Assembly: GCF_003253565.1 (NCBI RefSeq)
Contig: NZ_QKUF01000018.1
Span: forward strand, 1 to 64,000
Direction of reading: 5' to 3'
Length of the DNA: 64,000 bases
Origin: Thermosporothrix hazakensis
GTDB lineage: Bacteria; Chloroflexota; Ktedonobacteria; Ktedonobacterales; Ktedonobacteraceae
Translations under genes and position numbers: made by a program
The notes under the pieces: generated by a model
What the model was told of the DNA's origin: nothing
What the model saw: the letters and a program-made list of their open reading frames with translations, nothing else
The model's database searches: none
Part shown: piece after piece, positions 44,255-51,972 of the stretch
How the letters are laid out: the number at the start of each line of letters is the position of its first letter
How positions within the stretch are numbered: position 1 is the first letter of the stretch

Positions 44255-44372
44255 GCGTTTCTTCTCCTTTGGCTGATGAATGATGGTGGGGCCTCTTGCT
44301 GACTTTACTGCTTGTACGCTGGATGGGGATAGAATGTTGTAGTTCTTTCGATTGAGCGTCGTGAGGGAAAAG

Positions 44373-44406
44373 AAAAAGGCCACCAGGAAGAACCAGGTAG
44401 CCTTTT
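44373..44406 (-). terminator. Intrinsic terminator upstream of the MFS gene
   Basis: On the minus strand AAAAGGC-TACC pairs with GGTG-GCCTTTTT, followed by a T-run. It may end transcription coming from uvrA or regulate the MFS gene. Confidence 0.7.
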
Positions 44407-44427
44407 CTTAGATGTTTCAGCCTGATG

Positions 44428-44560
44428 CATTGACACTCCTCACGGCTTCAGTCAGCATGCTTGCAAGTCACCGCAGCGCGACGACCCGTAGAGGCATGCT
44501 GTCCAGAAGCGTTTGATGAGGGAAAATCGTCGGTTCCCGTCTGCCCGACGGTATCAGTTC
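44428..44560 (-). mobile_element. Second orphan IS605/tnpB right-end (omega-RNA-like) sequence
   Basis: On the minus strand this stretch begins with GAACTGATAC (44560-44551), contains an inverted repeat AGCATGC/GCATGCT (44500-44494 and 44460-44454) and ends GAAGCCGTGAGGAGTGTCAATG, close in layout to the patch at 9811-9992. No transposase frame is present. The remainder of the 44255-44654 gap holds only the terminator. Confidence 0.35.
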
Positions 44561-44654
44561 AGGAAAAAGGGCATAATACAGATGAGATATCCAGTCAAGC
44601 GAGATTCGCGTTCTCTCGTTCCGAGAATACAAATGCGCCTTGCATCCTTAAGGC

Positions 44655-47600
44655 TCAAGCCAGGGGCTTTCCAGCGCTTCCTGGTAACGCTTCTTCCGAT
44701 TGGTGAAACTGTCCTTCTTGCTCAAGATGACGCTTCAGGAAGTAGCCGGTGTAGGAACGCTCATTCTGCATCACGTCCTCCGGTGTGCCCGTTGCAACGA
44801 TTTCGCCGCCATTGTCGCCGCCCTCTGGCCCCAGATCAATGATCCAGTCGGCGCTTTTGATTACGTCTAGATTATGTTCGATCACAACAATCGTATTGCC
44901 GTTATCGACCAGACGCTGCAGCACCTGAAGCAAGCGGTCCACATCGGCGAAGTGAAGCCCGGTTGTGGGTTCATCCAGAATATATAGCGTGCGGCCCGTG
45001 GCCCGCCTTGAGAGCTCGGTTGCCAGCTTGACGCGCTGCGCTTCTCCGCCAGAAAGCGTGGTTGCCGGCTGTCCCAGACGCATATAGCCGAGACCGACAT
45101 CGTAGAGCGTTTTCATCTTGTTGTGCACGGATGGGACGTTCGAGAAGAACTCCATTGCCTCTTCAATCGTCATGTCCAGCACATCGGCGATGCTTTTCCC
45201 TTTGTAGTGGATCTCCAGCGCCTCACGGTTATAGCGCTTGCCATGACAGACCTCACAGGGAACATAGACATCTGGCAGGAAGTTCATTTCAATGCGTACA
45301 ATACCTTCACCCTTACAGGCTTCACAGCGTCCTCCCTTGACGTTAAAGGAGAAACGACCGGGTGTATAGCCTCGCATACGCGCTTCTGGCACCTGAGCGA
45401 ACAGTTCGCGGATGCCGGTAAAGGCGTTTGTATAGGTGGCGGGATTGGAACGCGGTGTCCGACCAATCGGCGACTGATCAATATCAATGACCTTATCCAG
45501 GTGCTCAAGCCCCTCAATGGCGTCATGCTGTCCCGGGCGCTCATGCGCTCTGTGAAAGGTATGTGCCAGTTTCCGATACAGAATATCAGTAATCAGCGTA
45601 CTCTTGCCCGAGCCAGAGACGCCGGTAATCACAACGAACTTGCCAAGCGGGATCTCAACATCAATGTTTTTCAGGTTGTTCTCGCGGGCGCCCTTGATCA
45701 CCAGTGCGTGCCCATTGCCCGGGCGACGCTGTTCTGGGAGCGCGATACGTTTGCGCCGTGAGAGATAATCACCGGTTAACGAGTTCTGGTTCGCGACGAT
45801 TTCATCATAGGTTCCCTGTGCGACCACATGCCCACCATGCTCACCCGCTCCAGGACCAATATCAATGATATAGTCGGCGGTGCGCATGGTATCCTCATCA
45901 TGCTCAACAACCAGCAAGGTATTGCCCAGATTGCGTAGCCGAACCAGCGTTTTGATCAGGCGCTCGTTGTCTCGCTGATGCAGGCCAATACTTGGCTCGT
46001 CAAGGATATAGAGCACGCCCATCAGCCCAGAGCCGATCTGTGTTGCAAGACGAATGCGCTGTGCCTCGCCTCCCGAGAGACTGGCGGCTGCACGGTTGAG
46101 CGTCAGATAGTCGAGACCGACGTCAATCAGGAATTGGAGCCGGGCGCGAATCTCTTTCAACACCTGGCGGGCAATCATGCGCTCGCGCAGCGTCAATGTG
46201 GTCTTGACCAGAGGCCCACGAGTATCGATTTTTGCCAGCGGATCGCCGAGCAGACTTTCATTGGCCTTCCCATTCTTTTTCTTCTTGCCCGAGGTGACCA
46301 CCGAGTTTTGCAGAAGCTGTTGTGGGCTATTGTACCCATTGCTGCCCGCCTCTGTCTCGGCTTCTAGCTCCTGAAAGTAGCGCTGAGCATGGACGATCGA
46401 GAGGCTGGTCACCTGAACAATATTGTAGCCGCCAACGGTGACAGCCAGGGCCTCCGGTTTCAAGCGGGCACCATGACAATCGGGACAGATGCGAGCTGCC
46501 ATATAGCCCTCAATTTCTTCGCGGACGCTCTCGCTCTCTGTCTGTTTGTAGCGGCGATCGAGTTGCGGAATGACCCCTTCAAAATTGACCGTATAATTGC
46601 GGGTGTTGCCATGCTGAGGCGTATAGCGGATGGTCAGCGGCTCATTGTCACCATAGAGTATCTTCTGCTGGATAGCGGAGTCGATTTCCTGCCAGGGTGT
46701 ATGCAGATCAAAGTGATAGCGCTGGGCCATTGCTTCCATGATCGCACTGTACCACTGGCTGCCGTTCATGACTTTGCTCCAGGGAGCAATAGCGCCGTCC
46801 AGAATGCTGAGTTCTGGATGGGTCACGATCAATTCCGGGTGAATCTCAAGTTGTGTGCCCAGACCGGTACAGGTTGGACAGGCGCCATGTGGGCTATTAA
46901 AGCTGAACGTACGGGGCGCGATTTCTGGCAGACTGATACCACAATAGACGCAGGCTGCCTTCTCGGAGAAGAGGATCTCTTCACCACCGATAACCGAGAC
47001 CAGCACAACGCCATTGCCGAGCTTCAGCGTCGTTTCCAGTGAGTCCGAAAGGCGCTGCCGGAAGGCCGGGTCCACATGCTCCGCTGTTACCTCTGGCTGC
47101 TGCGTTTTGACCTCATAGAGGGCAGGACGCTCGGCTACCATTTTCTGTCCGTTTGGCTCGTTCTGTCTGGGTTGTTTGCGGATGATCAGGCGGTCAACGA
47201 CAACCTCAATGGTGTGTTTCTTCTGCTTATCAAGCTCAATCTCTTCACTGAGGTCACGGATCTCGCCATCGACGCGGACACGGACATAGCCAGAGCGACG
47301 CATCTCCTCAAAGACATTCTTGTATTCGCCCTTGCGTCCCTGTACCAGTGGTGCAAGCAGCATGATGCGTGAGCCTTCTGGCAGGCTGAGTACCGCGTCA
47401 ACAATCTGCTGTAGCGTTTGCTGGCTGACTTCCCGCCCGCATTTGGGGCAGTGCTGATGGCCCACACGGGCATAGAGCAGACGAAGATAGTCATAAATCT
47501 CGGTGACCGTGCCGACCGTTGAGCGCGGGTTATGCGTTGCTCCCTTCTGGTCGATTGAGATGGCCGGAGAGAGACCGTCAATATGATCAACGTCGGGCTT

Positions 47601-47813
47601 TTCCATTTTGTCCAGGAACTGGCGGGCATAGGCAGAGAGCGACTCGACGTAGCGGCGCTGTCCCTCGGCAAAAATGGTGTCAAAGGCCAGACTACTCTTT
47701 CCAGAGCCGGAAAGACCGGTAATCACGACCAGCTTATCACGAGGAATGACCACATCTATATTTTTGAGGTTGTGTTCACGTGCGCCTCGTATAACAATTT
47801 TATCTTGTGGCAT
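44655..47813 (-). CDS. uvrA: UvrABC excision nuclease subunit A
   Basis: A 1052-residue DNA damage sensor with two ABC ATPase modules. First Walker A GLSGSGKSSLAF (about 33-44); a zinc module CVYCGISLPEIAPRTF...GACPTC; the first signature LSGGEAQRIRLATQIG; second Walker A GVSGSGKSTLI; second zinc module CEACKGEGIVRIEM...CEVC; second signature LSGGEAQRVKLATEL; and a C-terminal HNLDVIKSADWIIDLGPEGG. Length and order are canonical. The C-terminal 25 residues are Glu/Gln-rich. It has its own promoter with a TTGACT -35 about 130 bp upstream. Confidence 0.97.
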   Translation of the reverse strand: MPQDKIVIRGAREHNLKNIDVVIPRDKLVVITGLSGSGKSSLAFDTIFAEGQRRYVESLSAYARQFLDKMEKPDVDHIDGLSPAISIDQKGATHNPRSTVGTVTEIYDYLRLLYARVGHQHCPKCGREVSQQTLQQIVDAVLSLPEGSRIMLLAPLVQGRKGEYKNVFEEMRRSGYVRVRVDGEIRDLSEEIELDKQKKHTIEVVVDRLIIRKQPRQNEPNGQKMVAERPALYEVKTQQPEVTAEHVDPAFRQRLSDSLETTLKLGNGVVLVSVIGGEEILFSEKAACVYCGISLPEIAPRTFSFNSPHGACPTCTGLGTQLEIHPELIVTHPELSILDGAIAPWSKVMNGSQWYSAIMEAMAQRYHFDLHTPWQEIDSAIQQKILYGDNEPLTIRYTPQHGNTRNYTVNFEGVIPQLDRRYKQTESESVREEIEGYMAARICPDCHGARLKPEALAVTVGGYNIVQVTSLSIVHAQRYFQELEAETEAGSNGYNSPQQLLQNSVVTSGKKKKNGKANESLLGDPLAKIDTRGPLVKTTLTLRERMIARQVLKEIRARLQFLIDVGLDYLTLNRAAASLSGGEAQRIRLATQIGSGLMGVLYILDEPSIGLHQRDNERLIKTLVRLRNLGNTLLVVEHDEDTMRTADYIIDIGPGAGEHGGHVVAQGTYDEIVANQNSLTGDYLSRRKRIALPEQRRPGNGHALVIKGARENNLKNIDVEIPLGKFVVITGVSGSGKSTLITDILYRKLAHTFHRAHERPGQHDAIEGLEHLDKVIDIDQSPIGRTPRSNPATYTNAFTGIRELFAQVPEARMRGYTPGRFSFNVKGGRCEACKGEGIVRIEMNFLPDVYVPCEVCHGKRYNREALEIHYKGKSIADVLDMTIEEAMEFFSNVPSVHNKMKTLYDVGLGYMRLGQPATTLSGGEAQRVKLATELSRRATGRTLYILDEPTTGLHFADVDRLLQVLQRLVDNGNTIVVIEHNLDVIKSADWIIDLGPEGGDNGGEIVATGTPEDVMQNERSYTGYFLKRHLEQEGQFHQSEEALPGSAGKPLA

Positions 47814-47915
47814 AGCATTCTAACCATCCATCCCTGTACATCATTGGCATTTTAGAGTGAGCAAGTTGGTGAACGAAAAAAGAAAGCCCTCGTTTTGATA
47901 CAAACGTTCCACTTA

Positions 47916-47944
47916 ACACTACACTACAGGCGGCTACGAGTCAA
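47916..47944 (-). promoter_or_regulatory. uvrA promoter
   Basis: On the minus strand TTGACT (47944-47939), 17-bp spacer, TAGTGT (47921-47916). I see no clear GAAC-N4-GTTC SOS box. The rest of the 450-bp gap 47814-48263 shows nothing else. Confidence 0.55.
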
Positions 47945-48263
47945 GAGGAGAGGACTTGTAGCTCATGACTGTTGCGTGAAGCTGCGTTCCTGTTTTGCTG
48001 CTTCTATTGAGGTGCAACCGAAGTATCTTCTCTCCTGTATACATTGAGAGCGAAAGAAGTGAAAGGATTGGCTCTCCTAAACCCTTTTATAACCTCTTAT
48101 GAAAACAGTGAAGCTAGCAGCGAATATTCCCAGTGTAATAGATAGGCAGAAATGGATTTATCAATCTGGTAGGGTATTTGTTGTAGCAAATTACAATGAA
48201 ATCAGTTCTGTAAGCAGGCTTGCAATAGATCAGGTTGTCTAGCTATTCAATAAGGGTGAGAGC

Positions 48264-48887
48264 ATGATAGCAACAGTACGAAAGAAGACAAGTATTCGCC
48301 TCATCAGTTGGTGTGTTGAGTTTCTCTTCGTTCTCCTGTTGTTGCTGCTGGCTTTCAATTGTGCGTTGCAGCGCTTTGATGTGATAGGACCAAGCATGGA
48401 ACCACAGCTCCATAATAATGAAAGCATGTTAGTTGATAAGATCAGTTACCTCTTCCGGGAACCACAGCGCGGAGATGTGGTCGTGTTTGTTGCCCCTCCA
48501 CAGCCGAATATGAACTATGTGAAGCGCATTATCGGGCTTCCTGGCGATGTAATCTCGATTGAGAACGGCAGGGCGACGGTGAATGGCGTCCGTTTGCATG
48601 AGTTTTATGTGGAGCCGAGGCGCATGGGAGCGGCTCCGGGTGATAAGCAGATCCATAGCCTGATAGTACCGAAGGATAGCTATTTTGTAATGGGCGACAA
48701 CCGAATCGACAGCTATGATTCCCGCTCATGGGGCTTTGTGCCGCGCAAGAATCTTATCGGACGCGCAGTGATGGTCTACTGGCCTATCAACCAGGATAAC
48801 AGCGGCTTCTTACAGGATGTCTCTTCAGTTTTTGCGGGCGTTCAAAACCATATTCTTCCTGTTAATACCGGAAATAGAAGCCCTTAG
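48264..48887 (+). CDS. lepB: Type I signal peptidase (first of tandem pair)
   Basis: A 207-residue membrane-anchored protease cutting Sec/Tat signal peptides. One N-terminal membrane helix (about 16-34), catalytic Ser44 in GPSMEPQL and general base Lys87 in YVKRIIGLPGD, and the MGDNRIDSYDSRSWG box (about 152-166). Size matches Gram-positive-type SipS enzymes with one anchor. Followed 139 bp later by a paralogue with Ser and Lys at identical positions. Confidence 0.92.
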   Translation: MIATVRKKTSIRLISWCVEFLFVLLLLLLAFNCALQRFDVIGPSMEPQLHNNESMLVDKISYLFREPQRGDVVVFVAPPQPNMNYVKRIIGLPGDVISIENGRATVNGVRLHEFYVEPRRMGAAPGDKQIHSLIVPKDSYFVMGDNRIDSYDSRSWGFVPRKNLIGRAVMVYWPINQDNSGFLQDVSSVFAGVQNHILPVNTGNRSP

Positions 48888-49026
48888 TATTTTCATGATG
48901 GCATAATTCAGTATACAATTAGATTGGTATAGCCAGATAGGGGAAAATATTGTCTCATGCGTTGATACTGCGTGATGCCATTTGATATAGTATGCATAAT
49001 AAAGCCCAATGAGTTGAGGATACAGT

Positions 49027-49767
49027 GTGGAAATAGAACTCGATTTTGAAAAACGCTTCAGACTTGCCAGAGAGATCATCGAAACGATTGTCCTGACCAT
49101 TTTGATGTTTCTGATTATTCGTCTGGCAGTCCAGAACTTTAACATTGACGGGATGAGCATGGAACCGGGCCTTCATAATAAGGAGCTAGTCCTTGTCAAC
49201 AAGTGGTCTTATCTCTTTCGTCAGCCCGCCCGTGGAGATGTGATTGTCTTCAAAGCTCCTCCCGATCCCACACAGGATTATATCAAGCGCGTGATCGGTG
49301 TCCCGGGCGATGTGATTACCATTCAGGATACAACCGTGATCGTCAACGGCAAGCCCTTGCAGGAGACATACGTTGATCCAAAGCGACAGGGAAATCCGTA
49401 TCCCAGGCCGATTACGAATATGCTGATCCCTCCAGATACCTACTTTGTACTTGGAGATAACCGGGCTGGAAGCTCTGACTCGCGAGATTGGGGGTGTGTA
49501 CCCAGAGGGAACGTGATTGGTCTGGCGACACTGGTGTACTGGCCGCTCGGGCAGGATAACAACGGGCTGATAAAGAACTATTCCTCTGTCTTTGATAATG
49601 TTCCTGCGCCCCCCTCGGGGAGCAAAGGGATGACTTGCCCCGTGCGGAATACGGCGCAATCGGATACAGGTGGAATGAATACAGGCGATATGCCTATGAA
49701 TCATGATGTCCTGTATGCTCTGGCTTTATCTGGATGTGTCACTGTTATACGCAAACGACGCCGGTAA
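49027..49767 (+). CDS. lepB: Type I signal peptidase (second of tandem pair, C-terminally extended)
   Basis: A 246-residue paralogue of the preceding gene: membrane helix about 19-36, Ser44 in DGMSMEPGL, Lys87 in YIKRVIGVPGD, and LGDNRAGSSDSRDWG. Beyond the catalytic core it has about 50 extra residues with two Cys (TCPVRN, SGCVTV), a Gly/Met/Asn-rich stretch, and a short hydrophobic segment ending in RKRRR, which could be a second membrane anchor. The start is GTG. The stop codon sits in the loop of a terminator hairpin. Confidence 0.9.
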   Translation: MEIELDFEKRFRLAREIIETIVLTILMFLIIRLAVQNFNIDGMSMEPGLHNKELVLVNKWSYLFRQPARGDVIVFKAPPDPTQDYIKRVIGVPGDVITIQDTTVIVNGKPLQETYVDPKRQGNPYPRPITNMLIPPDTYFVLGDNRAGSSDSRDWGCVPRGNVIGLATLVYWPLGQDNNGLIKNYSSVFDNVPAPPSGSKGMTCPVRNTAQSDTGGMNTGDMPMNHDVLYALALSGCVTVIRKRRR

Positions 49768-49786
49768 TCTCCGGCGTCGTCCCTTT
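49756..49786 (+). terminator. Terminator overlapping the end of the second lepB
   Basis: Perfect 9-bp stem CGACGCCGG/CCGGCGTCG (49756-49764 with 49771-49779) with the TAA in the loop, then TCCCTTTT. It separates convergent genes. Confidence 0.75.
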
Positions 49787-49794
49787 TCTGGGGG

Positions 49795-50625
49795 TTAGCG
49801 GATCTTCAGTTCTACTTCCCCTTGCTTGAGCTGAATGCTTTGAATGGGGCGTTGGATACGGTTCTCGATTGTCTGGAAGTGCTTATTAATCAACGAGGTG
49901 ATCTCATCTGCTGACATGATGAGCCCGAATGGTCCCTCCACGGTAACGTTACTGGCCTTGAGATGGCCGTTTTGTATAATCGGAACGCAGCTAACCGCGT
50001 TAGAAGTGCCAAATGCCGTAAAGGACAGGCGAACACCTGAAGGGGTAATGCTCGCGGTTGGGGCTGCTATAGGACTGTTTGCAGGCATATTCAGAACGAT
50101 CATATTGTTCAATGTATTCTCGGTAACATGGAAAGGAGGTATCTCCACGAGTCCGGTTGGTGGAAGGTTTGCTCCCGATGGAATGTTCTGTTCTGCCCTG
50201 GTGAGTGCCTGATCCATCAGATCATAAGCCATGTTGTGCGCGTAGGGACGAATGGCGAAGACCCATGCGGCGATCAGGCTGGCGATAATCAGTACCAGGA
50301 TAGTAAGGCAGCCGAGCGTGCACCCGAGCCGATTGGGTTTCTTCTTCTGGCGGGGTTGTATATGAGGCTGCTCCGGGCGTTGTGGCTGCGCGTCAGGTGT
50401 CTGTAGGGTTGGTGCCGGGGCGGGATGCGGTGTGGTTTGCTCACTGGCCCAGGCTGGATTGTGTTGCGGTGTATTCCACGGTCCTTGCGTTGTCCGCTCG
50501 TACATCTGAGTCGGTGCGTCATGCTCAACAAACGGATAGGACGACGGAATATGAACGGTGGCCCCACACTTCGGACAGAAGCGGGCATCAGGTTGTAGCG
50601 ATTCTCCACATTGTGTACATTTCAT
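49795..50625 (-). CDS. Zinc-ribbon single-pass membrane protein
   Basis: A 276-residue protein: N-terminal zinc ribbon (CTQC at 3-6, CPKC at 17-20), a Pro/Gln/Thr-rich cytoplasmic linker (about 28-95), one membrane helix (about 103-130) and an outer domain of about 145 residues with alternating strands (IPPFHVTENTLNNMIVLNMP, VRLSFTAFGTSN) that recalls lipid-binding DUF2993-type folds, though I am not sure. It is convergent with the lepB pair. Function unknown. Confidence 0.7.
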   Translation of the reverse strand: MKCTQCGESLQPDARFCPKCGATVHIPSSYPFVEHDAPTQMYERTTQGPWNTPQHNPAWASEQTTPHPAPAPTLQTPDAQPQRPEQPHIQPRQKKKPNRLGCTLGCLTILVLIIASLIAAWVFAIRPYAHNMAYDLMDQALTRAEQNIPSGANLPPTGLVEIPPFHVTENTLNNMIVLNMPANSPIAAPTASITPSGVRLSFTAFGTSNAVSCVPIIQNGHLKASNVTVEGPFGLIMSADEITSLINKHFQTIENRIQRPIQSIQLKQGEVELKIR

Positions 50626-50785
50626 GCTTTTGTCACCATTTTCTGATTTTATAGGGCGTAAAGAGTGGCTTTTTTTAAGTATATGATGAAGTGCGCTTTT
50701 CGTCCAGCTTATTCGAGCGCAAAATAGGGAATAGATATTCGGTTGGATGTGTTATAAAAAGTGCCAGCAAAAGGATGCTGGCCCC

Positions 50786-51220
50786 TTACTGTTGACGTTT
50801 CAGTATCTCGTCCATTGATGTGATTATTTGTTGACGCATGGCCGGATCATCGTTGATGATCTGAGCGACTTGTCTGATCAGGCCGCGTTCCTGAACTTCA
50901 GGGAGATTGTAGCCATACCGTTCATGCACGGCAACGGCTGCCCCTCGTAACACTTTTTCATCGTCACTCATTATCAAAGGAGGAGGCGTTTCAAGACTAC
51001 GCTGGGCTGTCGTGCCCGGGGGACTGTCCCCTTTGAGAGGCTTGACGCCATTAGCGGCGAACGGGAGCTCACTATCAATGAGATGAGCTGAATGCGGTGT
51101 TGCTCGCTCAATATGTACGATCACCGTTTGTTCATCTTCATTGACTGCCTTAATGGTGCCTTCCAGGTAGATGACTTCAGGTGCCCCCCAGAAGACACGC
51201 TCTCCGACATGGAGAATCAT
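50786..51220 (-). CDS. Hypothetical protein
   Basis: A 144-residue protein with a small beta-barrel-like N-terminal half (MILHVGERVFWGAPEVIYLEGTIKAV, about 1-60), a Pro-rich middle and a helical C-terminal half (DDEKVLRGAAVAVHERYGY...IINDDPAMRQQIITSMDEIL). No recognised family. The ATG at 51220 has GGAG about 13 bp upstream; the raw ORF extends 13 codons further. Confidence 0.55.
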   Translation of the reverse strand: MILHVGERVFWGAPEVIYLEGTIKAVNEDEQTVIVHIERATPHSAHLIDSELPFAANGVKPLKGDSPPGTTAQRSLETPPPLIMSDDEKVLRGAAVAVHERYGYNLPEVQERGLIRQVAQIINDDPAMRQQIITSMDEILKRQQ

Positions 51221-51587
51221 AATGCTGCAACTCCAATCTTCTGTCGCTGACTCAGACAATACGAGAGAGCCCGGCTTCTTCTAATACGATTGAGCCTGGC
51301 TGGAAGTTCCATCTCCCCGTTTTCTTCTGAGAAGCAGAGTAATATTGCTCTGTCTGGCTGGATATGGTATCTTTACAAAGAATGCTGCTGCCCTTCATTG
51401 CGGAGGGAAAAGGATTGTCCGCAGAAGGACGCGGGCACGAGGGTGGCTGCGTCTACCCGGTGAGACATCAATTGCTTCTCAAATGGGTTGAGAAAGAGCA
51501 ACGTTCTTTTTTTATCGCTTTCTGGTACAGTTGCTTTCAGTGTTTGCCGATAAGAAAAACAGAAAGTCGTTTGATTGTATTCTCCTC
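51221..51587. other. Intergenic region
   Basis: Part of a 752-bp gap between the hypothetical gene and mutS2. ORFs here look accidental. Short T-box-like words occur (GGGTGGCTGCG near 51440) but the core TGGNACC is not formed. Nothing supported. Confidence 0.4.
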
Positions 51588-51616
51588 TTGACAGGAAGGA
51601 AGGCCTTCTGTATCCT
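51588..51616 (+). promoter_or_regulatory. Promoter of the mutS2 leader transcript
   Basis: Consensus TTGACA (51588-51593), 17-bp spacer, TATCCT (51611-51616); predicted start near 51623, some 350 bp before the mutS2 ATG. Confidence 0.75.
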
Positions 51617-51622
51617 AACACA

Positions 51623-51946
51623 GCAGAGACGAGCCAGAGATGTTCTGCGTGTAGATCACCTCAATGAAGCCTTGTAGGCATGCCGTGGTATGAGATTGTG
51701 ACCAGAACTCGGATATCCCGGCAAAAGGAGAGAGAGCAGGGTTGGTATCGTTGAGCAGGTAGAAAATCTGCGAGCTATGCCTGTGAAATGCTTCTGAACA
51801 CATGGCCTCTCCTTGCTGTCAGGGGATTGGCAGGCGAGCAGCCATGTGGTTGAAAGAAGAATCCTCCGGTATTGTTGCCGGGTGGAATGAAGTTGCTTTC
51901 GTATTTGAATGACTGGTGCAAGTGCGCCCTCCTCCGGGCGCTTATT
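51623..51946 (+). ncRNA. Candidate structured leader or small RNA upstream of mutS2
   Basis: About 320 nt between a good promoter and a terminator-like hairpin (GCGCCC 51924-51929 / GGGCGC 51936-51941, then TTATT). No ORF with a ribosome site is seen. It does not show the consensus words of RNase P, tmRNA, 6S or SRP RNA, nor a T-box core. It may be an unrecognised riboregulator of mutS2 or an independent RNA. Confidence 0.4.
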
Positions 51947-51972
51947 CATGTAAAGGACACATCCACACATTT

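Noticed and set aside
47820..47950. SOS (LexA) box upstream of uvrA
   Set aside because: Only partial GAAC/GTTC words are present and not at the right spacing.
51735..51755. T-box-like word AGGGTTGGTATCG in the mutS2 leader
   Set aside because: The core is broken and the downstream gene is not amino-acid related.
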